Made by a program: the position numbers and the translations under genes. Shown piece by piece: positions 11,801 through 21,146 of a stretch of 64,000 bases of DNA. This stretch comes from PRS1 sp965250265 (GTDB lineage Bacteria; Bacteroidota; Bacteroidia; Flavobacteriales; Flavobacteriaceae): NCBI GenBank assembly GCA_965250265.1, contig CBDFNO010000010.1, positions 1-64,000 of the forward strand, read 5' to 3'. Position 1 is the first letter of the stretch; the number at the start of each line of letters is the position of its first letter. The notes under the pieces are model-generated. The model saw only the letters and a program-made list of their open reading frames with translations, ran no database searches and was not told the DNA's origin.

Positions 11801-13699
11801 GCAGCTACGCCTTGGACATATGGTGATTCCGTTTGGGATTTTCCAAATAGTACTGGTGTAAATGGTGCAGATATTGATTGGAATATTGTAGTTACAAATC
11901 ATGATATTACTTCCAACACTCAAGATGTCACTTTATTAGGGCTGCTTGTTGAAGCAAATGAATTAACAATTACCGATACCGGAACTCAAGATGAAAATAA
12001 CAATGGACATGGACTTAATATTACCCATTATTTAAAACTTGATGGTGTTATTGATTTAATTGGAGAATCACAACTCGTACAAAAAAGATATACACCTAGT
12101 CAAGTAAATGGAAGTATATTAGATGTTACTAGTAGTGGTTATTTAGAACGTGATCAGCAAGGAACTACTAATTTATTTAACTACAACTATTGGGGCTCGC
12201 CTGTAGGACCCATTAATACAACTGAAAATAATAGAGATTATGGAGCAGGTATTGTATTACAAGATGGTACGGACACAGATAATCCAATGGCCGTTGCTTG
12301 GACAGGAAGTTATGATGCAACTGGATCGACAAATCCTATAACAATGAGTAATCGTTGGATATATGCGTACGAAAATTACGTTGCAAATACCTATGCAGCA
12401 TGGAGATATTTATCTAATACAGGAACACTTGCAGCTGGCTTAAGTTTTACTATGAAAGGTAGTGGTGTTGGTGATCCTGTAAATGATGTACAAAATTATG
12501 TATTCTCAGGGAAGCCAAATAATGGCACAATAAGCACTCCTATTACTAGTGGTAACAACTCACTCGTTGGAAATCCATACCCTTCGGCTATAGACGCGAC
12601 TGAATTTATTTTAGATAATGCTGGTAGTATAAGTGGCACCTTATATTTCTGGATACACTATACATCTAATTTTACACATATTTTAGAACAATATGAAGGT
12701 GGTTATGCAACACGTAATTTAACAGGAGGTAACGGAGCAGTAGTGCCACCAATTACAATAGATGGACAAGTAATAAGTGGTTCTGGGTCGTCGTCTTTAA
12801 TACCAGGACAATACGTTCCTGTTGCGCAAGGATTTTTTATAGGTGGTAGCGCTAGTGGCGGAAATGTAGTTTTTGAAAATGACCAACGAGTTTTTGAAAG
12901 AGAAACAACAAGTAATTCCGTTTTCTTAAGATCAAATAATTCCGATAACCCACCTCCAAACCAAGAAAATAATTTAATTAAAAGAATTAGACTCTCGTTT
13001 GTTTCACCAGAAAAAGCTATAAGACCATTATTATTAGGATTTGTTCCAAATAATTTAGCAACAGATGATGTCGATTATGGATATGATGCAGCAAATACTG
13101 ATGAGTTTGTACCAAGTGACATGTCCTGGATGATAAATGATGAAAAGTATCTTATACAAGGTGTAGGTGATTTTGATAAAACAAAACAATATCCTGTTGG
13201 TATATTTTTAAGCACTTCTGGACATATTGAAATAGCATTAACAGCCTTAGAAAACTTTAAAGATCCTGTTGAAGTATTTGTTTACGACTCATTATTGGGC
13301 ACATATACTCAAATAAATGATACTAGTTTTAGAATGAGTATAGATGCAGATGATTATTTAGATAGATTTTATATTACGTTTAAACAAGAAGAAATAAATA
13401 ATGATGATGATGATGATTCAGTAATTGAAACCGACGATGATTTTACACAAACTATTGTTAATTATTTAAATAGTTCCGGTGAAATCTATATTCATGTACC
13501 AAATACGGTAGATGTTAAACAAGTGTATCTAATTAATCTTTTAGGTCAAACTGTAAGATCTTGGAACATAACAAATATGCCAAATCTATCAAGTGATGAA
13601 TTTAAAATTCCTGTGAAAAATATTTCAGATGGATCATATATTATAAAGGTATTGACTAATACAAATACTATTAACAAAAAGGTAATAATAAAACAATAA
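8702..13699 (+). CDS. Adhesin segment 3: LamG-like domain and T9SS type A sorting domain
   Basis: The frame resumes at 8702 after the 8-bp insertion; the ATG at 8969 is internal. After a remaining degenerate repeat and Ig-like stretches comes a LamG/jellyroll domain at about 11030-11560 (motifs FSIEIWVKPN, WYHVAVTYSGG, GWTDELRIWN). A region shared with the products at 13738 and 21147 follows, with IRPLLLGF near 13020. The last 75 residues form a type A sorting domain (YLINLLGQTVRSW, DGSYIIKVLT) ending in a lysine-rich strand. This C-terminal half is paralogous to the whole 900-residue protein at 21147, which lacks the repeats. Confidence 0.7.
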   Translation, partial: LTIDSGSGDINPSTSTPGTYLVTGSGDINPYTGSTSGGCAAATDNTSVTITALPTAAISYSDTVYCESDSNTYAVNLIQTDGTSGTYSYVANTGGPTLSINTTTGTISPSSSNVGTYTITYTIPGSAGCGVVTATYDVEIENEPDATFSYSSASYCSNESDPSPTVTEGGGVFSSSPATGALNSSTGVIDLSVINSGAYTIYYTFAAVNGGCAQVQESQSVTVSEYVAGGTIEGYAEDDLGVPGPTSSEIIACHDGNGELTLDIGGASTSYIQEWQYSTNNGAWTTVPGTNAGSLTYNFVGLTGLTAYRAVIDTGVGCSVEYSELAFVSVIPPDLKPEPVSASPTEFCLNDSSIFSSSVNYGAEDLIEGGLFQTGQINTQDPNGWLVDGAVRGLSAAGNNLKNNNWSGTNPHPLTVDGVGPINWDSGQPKYAIAGGVLNQNQTNDPYYYEGGIAMTTLTTPIFSLMTLQNPTFTFDEAFVLSGANSCNGNSYPAGEAIIQISTDGGANWNNIPDDEVVDTSWRTGGVVTGTNSPVVNSGNLSNFNVNTTTVDLSAYFGQPQMRLRFVLIRNCESVWALDNITLPGGAPGTQVQWTDQFGVVISNENTATVTPITPGYQIYTVTTFINGCRSLAPDGSEDVALTVDFAYATAKQKGNICGEGISLYAYDNNKTAYTNYLDLQLAGLWVNGLYTVPSDPSFDYAGTGANGEWSIVSGPGGLGINWATEDPADYFFPSFNDPRAEFEGPSGQYELSWVVHGLGGDCTANVTIDVFGCSNLDFDGRDDNVTFRNDFDLDSGPFSIEIWVKPNAEKHFDNGSSAGPNDPIQTIFSKRDFTTMTNGYDLRLANNKISFNWNSVSGTLISPNLGTSRWYHVAVTYSGGTYKLYIDGIEVDSAAGTNPSNNNFECIMGAMDQSAGGGNPDSLNYFSGWTDELRIWNVELSAAQIRHMMNQEIEVNGTNVRGSIVPIDIPGLSWTDLDAYYQMSQPGDIANGYLLSNVGTRDGQLRKIVTWQDETAPLPYTSIRNGNWNVTTAATPWTYGDSVWDFPNSTGVNGADIDWNIVVTNHDITSNTQDVTLLGLLVEANELTITDTGTQDENNNGHGLNITHYLKLDGVIDLIGESQLVQKRYTPSQVNGSILDVTSSGYLERDQQGTTNLFNYNYWGSPVGPINTTENNRDYGAGIVLQDGTDTDNPMAVAWTGSYDATGSTNPITMSNRWIYAYENYVANTYAAWRYLSNTGTLAAGLSFTMKGSGVGDPVNDVQNYVFSGKPNNGTISTPITSGNNSLVGNPYPSAIDATEFILDNAGSISGTLYFWIHYTSNFTHILEQYEGGYATRNLTGGNGAVVPPITIDGQVISGSGSSSLIPGQYVPVAQGFFIGGSASGGNVVFENDQRVFERETTSNSVFLRSNNSDNPPPNQENNLIKRIRLSFVSPEKAIRPLLLGFVPNNLATDDVDYGYDAANTDEFVPSDMSWMINDEKYLIQGVGDFDKTKQYPVGIFLSTSGHIEIALTALENFKDPVEVFVYDSLLGTYTQINDTSFRMSIDADDYLDRFYITFKQEEINNDDDDDSVIETDDDFTQTIVNYLNSSGEIYIHVPNTVDVKQVYLINLLGQTVRSWNITNMPNLSSDEFKIPVKNISDGSYIIKVLTNTNTINKKVIIKQ

Positions 13700-13737
13700 A
13701 ATATTTATAAAATTTAGTTTCATTTTTCCCAAATCGA

Positions 13738-14496
13738 ATGAACAAAATAAGCTACATATGTTTTGTATTGCTTTTATTTATCTACAATATTAGCGAAGCA
13801 CAAGTACAACGTGTACGTATAGATTTTGAGTCTCCAACTGGTTATATCAGACCCCTCTTATTAGGCTTTGATCCTACTAACACTGCTACAGATGGTGTTG
13901 ATTGGGGCTGGGATATCTTAAATTTTATTAATATTCCAGGTGATTTAAACTGGATTATAGAAGATGACCGTTATATAGTTCAGGGTGTTGGGACTTTTGA
14001 TGAAACAAAAAAGTATCCGTTTGGATTGTTTTTAACCTATTCTGGAACTATTACCATCTCTTTAATTTCATTAGATAATTTTAGCACACCTATTAATGTT
14101 TATATATATGATGCTGTACTTAATACTTATACACAAATCAATGATGATGATTTTACAGTAGATATGCCGAGTGGTGACTATTTAGACATGTATTATATAG
14201 CCTTTTTAGAGCCTTCATTATCTTTAACCGAAAATGATATACGAGAAACTGAAGTACAATACTTTAGTAACACTAAAGAACTATATATAAATACTTATAA
14301 TAATTCCAACATCCAAAAATTATCATTGCATAATCTATTAGGACAAACTGTAAAATCCTGGGATATTAAAAATAAACCAAATCTCTTAAGTAATGAATTT
14401 AAAATTCCTCTTAAAAACATTGCAGACGGGACCTATATTATTAAGGTTGAAACAAATAAAAGTACTATTAAAAAGAAAATTCTTATAAATGAATAA
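13738..14496 (+). CDS. Short T9SS type A sorted protein, paralogue of the adhesin C-terminus
   Basis: The 252-residue product has a signal peptide (residues 1-21, hydrophobic core then SEAQ) followed directly by a domain matching the last 240 residues of the giant adhesin. Both contain IRPLLLGF.P.N.ATD, VQGVG.FD.TK.YP.G and YTQIND. It ends in a type A sorting domain (LSLHNLLGQTVKSWD, DGTYIIKVETN). It starts 39 bp after the adhesin stop on the same strand and is likely co-transcribed. It looks like a duplicated terminal module turned into a free-standing secreted protein. The function of the shared domain is unknown to me. Confidence 0.75.
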   Translation: MNKISYICFVLLLFIYNISEAQVQRVRIDFESPTGYIRPLLLGFDPTNTATDGVDWGWDILNFINIPGDLNWIIEDDRYIVQGVGTFDETKKYPFGLFLTYSGTITISLISLDNFSTPINVYIYDAVLNTYTQINDDDFTVDMPSGDYLDMYYIAFLEPSLSLTENDIRETEVQYFSNTKELYINTYNNSNIQKLSLHNLLGQTVKSWDIKNKPNLLSNEFKIPLKNIADGTYIIKVETNKSTIKKKILINE

Positions 14497-14532
14497 TGCC
14501 TTCAATCAATTTTAAACAACTAACAAGATTTC

Positions 14533-14571
14533 AAAAAGAATCGCCTAATTTAAATTAGGTGATTCTTTTTT
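14533..14571. terminator. Bidirectional intrinsic terminator
   Basis: A near-perfect 38-nt palindrome (AAAAAGAATC.CCTAATTT / AAATTAGG.GATTCTTTTT) lies between the convergent genes ending at 14496 and 14624. It has U-runs in both directions. Confidence 0.85.
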
Positions 14572-14623
14572 CGCATTAAAAACTAATTTTAAAATTCAAT
14601 GTATTACTCAATCCTACATTAAA

Positions 14624-17600
14624 TTATCTTGATATTATTATACGTTTACTCATGATAAAACCACCTTGGTGATTCACCATTCGTAAAATATAAATACCAT
14701 CCGACAAACCGTCCAATTCAAGCTTTTGTGTCGGATTATAATTATCTTTCAAATTAACATTACGAACCAATTGTCCAGTAATTGTATAGAGTGATATATT
14801 CGCACCAACCCCTTTTAATGAACTGCAATCTATAAATAAAGTATATGATGCCGGGTTTGGATATATTTTTATAGAATTAACCAAACCATCATTCACATTT
14901 TCCGACCCAGAAAGTAAAGATTTAGCTAAAGATTGCCCAACACAATCGGTTATAACAACATCATCAATATAAACCTGATCATTATTTCCAGAAGCATCAC
15001 ATCTTAATCTAAATACTGTATTGGCGGCAAATGGTCCTGATATTGTTACAGCCTCATTATATCTAGTATTATTATTAAAATGTGTTCCGCTTACCCAACT
15101 TTGAACGGTTGCGTACGAAGAGCCTCCATTGGATGATATTTCCAGAAAGAAATCTTCTCCACTTTCCATACTATTCGCGGTATATGAAAACTCAAATGAA
15201 ACTTCAGGATAGGATGATAAATCTAAAGCATCTGAATACATGTTTGATGTACTTGAATCATCACGTAAACGTATACTATATACACCTGTATTAGCATTTG
15301 ATGCATTACGTGCACAATCATTTCCACCATCATTCCAATTTCCAAATCCGCTTTCAAAACCATCATTAATAATATCACCACAAGGACTACAAGCACCAGA
15401 ATTAGAATCCGGATTACATCCATTGTTATCATCTGGATCATCACCTATACAAAATCCGTCACCATCATTATCTGTAAAAACACCTCCACTACAATTACAA
15501 CTATTATCGTAAGTCTCTCCTATTGTACAATTATCTCCATCATCACAAGGAGTGCCAATTAAAGCATCATCTTGTCCTGGACACTGATCTTCGGCATCAC
15601 AAACACCATCGCCATCAGCGTCTGGAGTTGTACAAGGTGGTGTACTATTAATGCAATAATTAACTTGACTGAAACTTATGTCCATAGTAGAATCTGTACT
15701 TCCATCTAATTCATCTGATAGATTTACTGTTACAGATTGTACTTTTTCTTGAATATCAATATTAACTGAACTCACATTGGCTCCACTAAAAGTGTCATAA
15801 GGTTGTGTATTACCTAATCCATCTACATAAGTTACAACAACGTGTTCAATATATTTCCTACTAGCTTTACCATTAAGTTTTTGATTAATCCCACTTATTG
15901 TAAACGTTACATCTTGACCATCAGTTGGAATTGATACTGTTGCATCGCTTGAACCTGATCCAGAATGTGTTAATGGATTAGTTGAAAAATTAGTAACAAA
16001 TGGTGAGCATACATTTTCACAACCATCAGGAATTCCGTTACTATTTGTATCAATAGTATCATCAAAACCTGGGCAAAGATCATCTGCATCACAAACACCA
16101 TCGTTATCTGAATCTTCAAAAGTTCCAGCACATCCACAATTAGCATCGTACACATCATTTATAGTACATGCATCGCCATCATCGCAAGTTTCACCAACTG
16201 TTGTGCATCCAGTGTTACCACATGAATTAGGATTAGACTCAAATAAATGAAATAGACCTTTTTCTGAAGTATACATTGAAAGATTACTATGTCCAACATT
16301 AGGAACTGTATCTAAATAATGCTTATTAAGAATACTATTCCCATAAAAATTGATAAGGTGATTAAAAAATATAGTCCCTCTTTCTAACCTATGATCACCT
16401 TGCAACATCGCTTCACAGGACAAATCCAAAGAAGAAGAATTAGGATCATTATCATTTTCACCAAGTAAATAGACGACTTGATTTCTTTCCATCCTAACTC
16501 TTATAGAATCTACACCAACATTTGATGGGTAAGTGTACATGTTTTCTAAACCATATTTCCATTCGTTATAAGTTGTACAGGAAGTATTTGGAACTTCAAA
16601 TTGATTAATAGTTTCTGAAACTCTTCGTTGGTTATCCATATATAAATATGAACTAGGATTGGCAACTAAAAATTTAGTGGAAACCTCATAAAAATTACAC
16701 AACGTATCAACAACAGGAGTAGTTGCTAAATACCTATTTGTTAGCTGTCCACCAGCAGAATGACCTGTAAATACAATTGATTTTAAGTTTGGAAAATTCT
16801 GTGCCAATCTTAACATTATTGTGTCCAATACAGCATAAGAAGGAATCCTTTCTGGTCTCGGGTTTGTCAAATTATCTTTTGAATTCGAACCAGATTTCCA
16901 ACCACCACTACTCCAATAAAGATGTTCACTATCAAGTGAAAATGAATTAATATCATCTTCAGTCAAAAACTGCGGAGCAATTATCATTGTTGAATCAGTT
17001 TCTGTAGGTCGCATTGAAGCTGCAATTGTCATATTGGTAAAATAATTACCAGCATCTCTATTGTTACCATGTATAACAATAATTGCTTTAGCCACATTGT
17101 TATTTGAATTGCTTAATTGATAATTAGAATAGTAAGGTATTTTTAGAATATTTCCGTTAATATTCATCTCAACTTTTTTTACACCTACGCTATCAACTGC
17201 AGAGCCAATAGGAAATGCATTTGATAACGCATTACTCATTTTTGTCCATCCTGTAACATCATCTCTTAATTTCGTTTTTTCTTGTTCTATATGAATAAAT
17301 CTTCCAGTTGTTGTAGTCGCTGAAGTATTACAAAAGTCTGCTGAATTGTTTATTAAACGTCCTTGCGTATTTGTAAAACCTATTAATCGTGTCCAACTCG
17401 TATTAATATGAGCCAATTCAAAAGTTAAGGTATTGTCTTCTACAAAAAGTGCGTCTTGTATTAATGTTGCATAATCTGGTGAAGGTGTTATTCTTGTACC
17501 GTTACTCATAATCACATAAGGATCTGAAGCTTGTTTAGAGAATCCATGTAATTGAACAAATACAGAATTTGGAACATTAGTAAACAGATTTTCAGTTGTT

Positions 17601-20047
17601 TTCTGGAACATAGAATTTGTATTATGTGCCAAATCGGAAACTCTATAATCTTCTCCACTTGTTCCACAAGAACCTGTAGTACCCGAACAGGTTGAATATA
17701 TACTATTATTACAACGATGTGTTCCGTTTATAAAAACGGCTTTTGCTACATTATTTTTAAAACAATGTATAGCTTCTTTACCTGTATTTGTGTCGTATTT
17801 AGAATGTGGTGCCAAAATAACTAGATTGTCTCTATCTGGTGTTTTGCTAAACACATATGTTCCCCAATAATTTTGCTGTGGGCTTTTTTCTTCTAACACA
17901 TAAAATATTTGATTTGGCGAAATAGATGTATCTGTAAATTCGGTAACTTGATAATTAATTGAACATGCATTTGATCGTGCATTAACCAAATCATCTGCTA
18001 AAATAAAATCTAAAACAGTATTCCATGTAGTCAATTCAGAAGCATTTGGAACAACATAATTATCACCAGAGTTTCCAGGTGCATTATCAATAATGTTCCC
18101 TACATAAGTTTCAATGTCTCCTGTTGCTGTATCAATAGCAACAGTTCCCGCACAATTACAGTTTGCATCATATACATCGTTTGTTGTACATGCATCTCCA
18201 TCATCACAGGGTTGTCCAACAGTAGAACAGCCTTTTTCAATAGTAAAATAATCATCAATCGCTCCGGTTTCTCTAATAAATTTTACATTTAACGTACTAC
18301 CATCCACTTCAACAATACAAGATCCTAACTCATATAAAGAAACAGCCATTGCATTGTGGTTTGTCAAAGTTCCTGTTACTTTTCCTGAAGAACCAGCAGT
18401 AATATATACAGCTCCTTCTGGATCACTTGCTCCTTTGGCATAAGCTCCAGTTCCATCAATTTTCCCATCTCCATCTCCATTAGTTCCTACAGTATTAGTA
18501 ACACTATCAAAAGTTCCAGATGTACCATAATGCCCATTTAAGAGGTATGATCTTTCATAAGAATGACTATGACCTGACAAAACCAAATCTACACCATTGC
18601 CCTCCAACATTGGTAAAAAGTTTTCTCTCATTTGGGAAAGCCTTCTATCTGATCCTGTACCGCTAGAAGGGTAATCTGAATCGTGAGAGCCTTTGGTATA
18701 AGGAGGATGATGCCAAAAAGCAATAATCCATTCTTGAGTTGTATTTTGAATATCGCTCTGTGCCCAATTATACATGGCACTACCAACAGAACGATCTGTG
18801 TCATAAGAATCTAAAACAATGAAATGCACATTTCCATAATCGAAAGAATAATAAGCTTCTGTTCCTGAAGCCATTCCACCAGATTCACCAGCAGTAGGAA
18901 ATGTAAAAATATCGTAATAAGGTCCGGTTTGAGTATTAGAGTCAGCACTATGACCATCATGATTTCCTAAACATGACCAAGCCACAGAATTTTTCAATTT
19001 GTCTTCATACATGTTTTCAAAAACTGCAAGCTGATATTCACTATCAGTACCATCGTTATAAGCATTATCTCCTAAAAATAAAATTCCATCTGTAACATTT
19101 GTACCTATATAATTATAATAGGCATCCCGTACAGCTCTTTGATTATTATTTGCTGTTCCTGCGTCTCCTAACGCCCAAAATGTAAAGGGCTGAGAACTAC
19201 CTGTAATAGGATGTGTCTTAAAGAAGACATCGTTAGCTTCAGGAATAAGCACAGTTGCTGAATTAGATACTTGATAATAATAAATTGTATTGGCAGATAA
19301 CCCTGTAATTTCGACCTCATGTTCTACTTTAGGTGTTAAATCACTCACATTTTGATTTAGATTCCCTAACGAAGTTCCGTAATCAATCACCGTTTCGGTA
19401 GCTGTAAGTGTTCTCCAACGCACAACCATACTTGTTGGAGTTCCTTTTTGAAGATATGGTCCGCGGTTTACATTTACTTGTCCAGCTATATTTCCACTTA
19501 ATTTAAAATCAAAACTAATATCAGAGCTTGAGCTACTTGCCTGATGAATTTCAACAGCTAACACATTAGTTCCTGTAATAAGAGCATCAGAAATTATAAT
19601 TGAAGATGTACCATTTTCAGTTCCAACCGAAGAGCTAAAGGTTCCATAAGAAATGGTACCTCCTGGCATATTTATTCTCCAAACTTCTACCCCATTAAGA
19701 TAGACTACTGCTCCATCATCGAATGTTAAATTCAAATTTAATGAACCATAAACTGATGGGTCAGCGACGTTAAAGCTATGTCTAACATAAGCAGCAAGTG
19801 TATTGTCATTGATAAGTGTAACCTCATCATCATCTCCATAACCAAGATGTGCATTTCCTGTTGACCAAGATGAATCATCATAAGAAACATCATTCCAATC
19901 CAAAGAACCTTGAACAGCTGGTTCGTTTTGATTATCGTAATAAGACCAGGACGATCCATAATCGAATATGGTGGTTTGACTGAAAATTGGCAGACAAAAA
20001 ACACTTAGTAGTAAAGTTAATAATAGTTGGTTAAAATAGCGTTTCAT
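14624..20047 (-). CDS. T9SS multi-enzyme protein: purple-acid-phosphatase-like, amidase-like and alpha/beta hydrolase domains
   Basis: About 1,807 residues from the ATG at 20047; a longer frame starts upstream, but MKRYFNQLLLTLLLSVF is a clean signal peptide and clears the previous gene. N-terminal beta domains precede a purple-acid-phosphatase-type N-domain (RGPYLQKG). The metallophosphatase follows with all five motifs: GDAG, GDNAY, GNHD, HHPPY and GHSHSYERS. Next come a CDDGDACTTNDVYD cysteine motif, an unrecognised domain (LAPHSKYDTNTG, VQLHGF), an alpha/beta hydrolase (VIHGNN, nucleophile elbow GHSAGG), thrombospondin-3-like calcium repeats (DSDNDGVCD), a MAM/CBM-like domain and a type A sorting domain (IKIYPNPAS). 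It is likely secreted or cell-surface; substrates are unknown. Confidence 0.75.
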   Translation of the reverse strand: MKRYFNQLLLTLLLSVFCLPIFSQTTIFDYGSSWSYYDNQNEPAVQGSLDWNDVSYDDSSWSTGNAHLGYGDDDEVTLINDNTLAAYVRHSFNVADPSVYGSLNLNLTFDDGAVVYLNGVEVWRINMPGGTISYGTFSSSVGTENGTSSIIISDALITGTNVLAVEIHQASSSSSDISFDFKLSGNIAGQVNVNRGPYLQKGTPTSMVVRWRTLTATETVIDYGTSLGNLNQNVSDLTPKVEHEVEITGLSANTIYYYQVSNSATVLIPEANDVFFKTHPITGSSQPFTFWALGDAGTANNNQRAVRDAYYNYIGTNVTDGILFLGDNAYNDGTDSEYQLAVFENMYEDKLKNSVAWSCLGNHDGHSADSNTQTGPYYDIFTFPTAGESGGMASGTEAYYSFDYGNVHFIVLDSYDTDRSVGSAMYNWAQSDIQNTTQEWIIAFWHHPPYTKGSHDSDYPSSGTGSDRRLSQMRENFLPMLEGNGVDLVLSGHSHSYERSYLLNGHYGTSGTFDSVTNTVGTNGDGDGKIDGTGAYAKGASDPEGAVYITAGSSGKVTGTLTNHNAMAVSLYELGSCIVEVDGSTLNVKFIRETGAIDDYFTIEKGCSTVGQPCDDGDACTTNDVYDANCNCAGTVAIDTATGDIETYVGNIIDNAPGNSGDNYVVPNASELTTWNTVLDFILADDLVNARSNACSINYQVTEFTDTSISPNQIFYVLEEKSPQQNYWGTYVFSKTPDRDNLVILAPHSKYDTNTGKEAIHCFKNNVAKAVFINGTHRCNNSIYSTCSGTTGSCGTSGEDYRVSDLAHNTNSMFQKTTENLFTNVPNSVFVQLHGFSKQASDPYVIMSNGTRITPSPDYATLIQDALFVEDNTLTFELAHINTSWTRLIGFTNTQGRLINNSADFCNTSATTTTGRFIHIEQEKTKLRDDVTGWTKMSNALSNAFPIGSAVDSVGVKKVEMNINGNILKIPYYSNYQLSNSNNNVAKAIIVIHGNNRDAGNYFTNMTIAASMRPTETDSTMIIAPQFLTEDDINSFSLDSEHLYWSSGGWKSGSNSKDNLTNPRPERIPSYAVLDTIMLRLAQNFPNLKSIVFTGHSAGGQLTNRYLATTPVVDTLCNFYEVSTKFLVANPSSYLYMDNQRRVSETINQFEVPNTSCTTYNEWKYGLENMYTYPSNVGVDSIRVRMERNQVVYLLGENDNDPNSSSLDLSCEAMLQGDHRLERGTIFFNHLINFYGNSILNKHYLDTVPNVGHSNLSMYTSEKGLFHLFESNPNSCGNTGCTTVGETCDDGDACTINDVYDANCGCAGTFEDSDNDGVCDADDLCPGFDDTIDTNSNGIPDGCENVCSPFVTNFSTNPLTHSGSGSSDATVSIPTDGQDVTFTISGINQKLNGKASRKYIEHVVVTYVDGLGNTQPYDTFSGANVSSVNIDIQEKVQSVTVNLSDELDGSTDSTMDISFSQVNYCINSTPPCTTPDADGDGVCDAEDQCPGQDDALIGTPCDDGDNCTIGETYDNSCNCSGGVFTDNDGDGFCIGDDPDDNNGCNPDSNSGACSPCGDIINDGFESGFGNWNDGGNDCARNASNANTGVYSIRLRDDSSTSNMYSDALDLSSYPEVSFEFSYTANSMESGEDFFLEISSNGGSSYATVQSWVSGTHFNNNTRYNEAVTISGPFAANTVFRLRCDASGNNDQVYIDDVVITDCVGQSLAKSLLSGSENVNDGLVNSIKIYPNPASYTLFIDCSSLKGVGANISLYTITGQLVRNVNLKDNYNPTQKLELDGLSDGIYILRMVNHQGGFIMSKRIIISR

Positions 20048-20057
20048 AATATTGGGA

Positions 20058-20891
20058 TTAAATTTTTTGTAATAGGGTTTCTTTAGATTTAATATTATCA
20101 ATCAAATCCTTCATAAAGGATGTGTTTTGTAATCTTGCAGGTAATTTACTGTAATATTCTTTTGCATGATTCAAATTTTCTATTGCTTTTTTTGTATCAT
20201 TATTCAGACTATATAATTCACTCAATTTATAATATGCAGATTCTTTTCTTGGGCTTAAATTTATTATCTGTTGCTGTGTAGCTATGGCAGAATTATAATC
20301 ACATTGCTTTATTGATAGCTCGATTAATCTGTTATATAAACTTATTAATTCTCCAAGGTTTTCTATGCCTTTATGTATAATTGCCGTTGCTTTTTGCATT
20401 CCTTCTTCATTATCAACTAATTCATAAGCATGTGAAGCATCAATATAATTTTCTGGAAAAGCTTGTTTTGTATTCTGTATTAAATTTTCGTAGGCTAAAG
20501 CTGACTCATAATAATTTCCTTGTACAAAATAGGTTTGGGCTTTAACTTTGACAGCCCTTACATTTTGTGAATCATCAATTAAGATTTCTTCGCAAATTGA
20601 TAAAGTTCTCTTGTATACCTTCAATCCGAAATATCCTTTAGCAAAGAGTAATTTTTGTTCTACTGTTTGATACCCTAAATTTTTTGATTTATTCAAATCC
20701 TTAATGCTTTTTTTGAACTCATCGTGCTGAAAAAATAATTTGCCACGCTTAAAATAAAGGTATGCACTATCAGACGATACTTGGATTTCCTTAGTTACTT
20801 TAATTATTCTTTTTTCCAAATCACCATGTGCTTGAACTTGTAGTATAATAAAGAAACTTTGTAGTAAAAAAAATAGAAATCTTTTATTCAT
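20058..20891 (-). CDS. Secreted TPR-repeat protein
   Basis: The 277-residue product has a signal peptide (FLFFLLQSFFIILQVQA) followed by tetratricopeptide-like helices (SDSAYLYFKRGKLFFQHDEF and later repeats such as NYYESALAYENLI). It lies 10 bp upstream of the multi-enzyme T9SS gene on the same strand, so the two probably form an operon. TPR proteins commonly act as protein-interaction scaffolds, and a role together with the neighbouring secreted hydrolase is an inference. No catalytic domain is visible. Confidence 0.75.
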   Translation of the reverse strand: MNKRFLFFLLQSFFIILQVQAHGDLEKRIIKVTKEIQVSSDSAYLYFKRGKLFFQHDEFKKSIKDLNKSKNLGYQTVEQKLLFAKGYFGLKVYKRTLSICEEILIDDSQNVRAVKVKAQTYFVQGNYYESALAYENLIQNTKQAFPENYIDASHAYELVDNEEGMQKATAIIHKGIENLGELISLYNRLIELSIKQCDYNSAIATQQQIINLSPRKESAYYKLSELYSLNNDTKKAIENLNHAKEYYSKLPARLQNTSFMKDLIDNIKSKETLLQKI

Positions 20892-21146
20892 AGATTTGGG
20901 TAATTATGAGAGTTACTAAATTAACCAAAAGATAGTATGAATAATAATTAAATCGATAAGGGGTTGTTTTCATAGTTAATTTCCTAAAATACATATTCTC
21001 CACACTAATTTAATCTATTGATTATCATAATTTTATAATTTTGCAGAATAAAATAGTTGCACTTTATCGGATTTATTTGCGTTTCGTAGATAAAATTCGT
21101 TTATTTGTTTGAAATATTTAGTCCCAAAACTAAAATTTAACCGCTT
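20892..21146. other. Divergent intergenic region
   Basis: This AT-rich 255-bp gap lies between the TPR gene (minus) and the LamG gene (plus). A TAATTTTG at 21036-21043 fits the flavobacterial -7 box for the plus-strand gene, but no convincing TTTG sits 18-20 bp upstream. I see no RNA gene or repeat here. Confidence 0.4.

Larger units (their letters stand above)
1..13699 (+). pseudogene. Giant repeat-rich T9SS surface adhesin, 5' end outside window, interrupted by frameshifts
   Basis: One reading frame of at least 4,500 codons can be followed from the window start to the stop at 13697-13699, but it is broken. Four 249-bp repeats carry the same extra A (about 998, 1248, 1498 and 2246), each followed at once by a TAA, and an 8-bp insertion lies near 8684-8700. 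The order of parts is Ig-like repeats, a non-repeated linker, 11 identical 90-residue repeats, Ig-like domains, 91- and 86-residue repeats, a LamG-like domain and a C-terminal sorting domain. By family knowledge this is a SprB-like cell-surface adhesin exported by T9SS. The breaks may be true decay or, more likely in such identical repeats, consensus errors in the assembly. The three open segments are listed separately. Confidence 0.75.
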
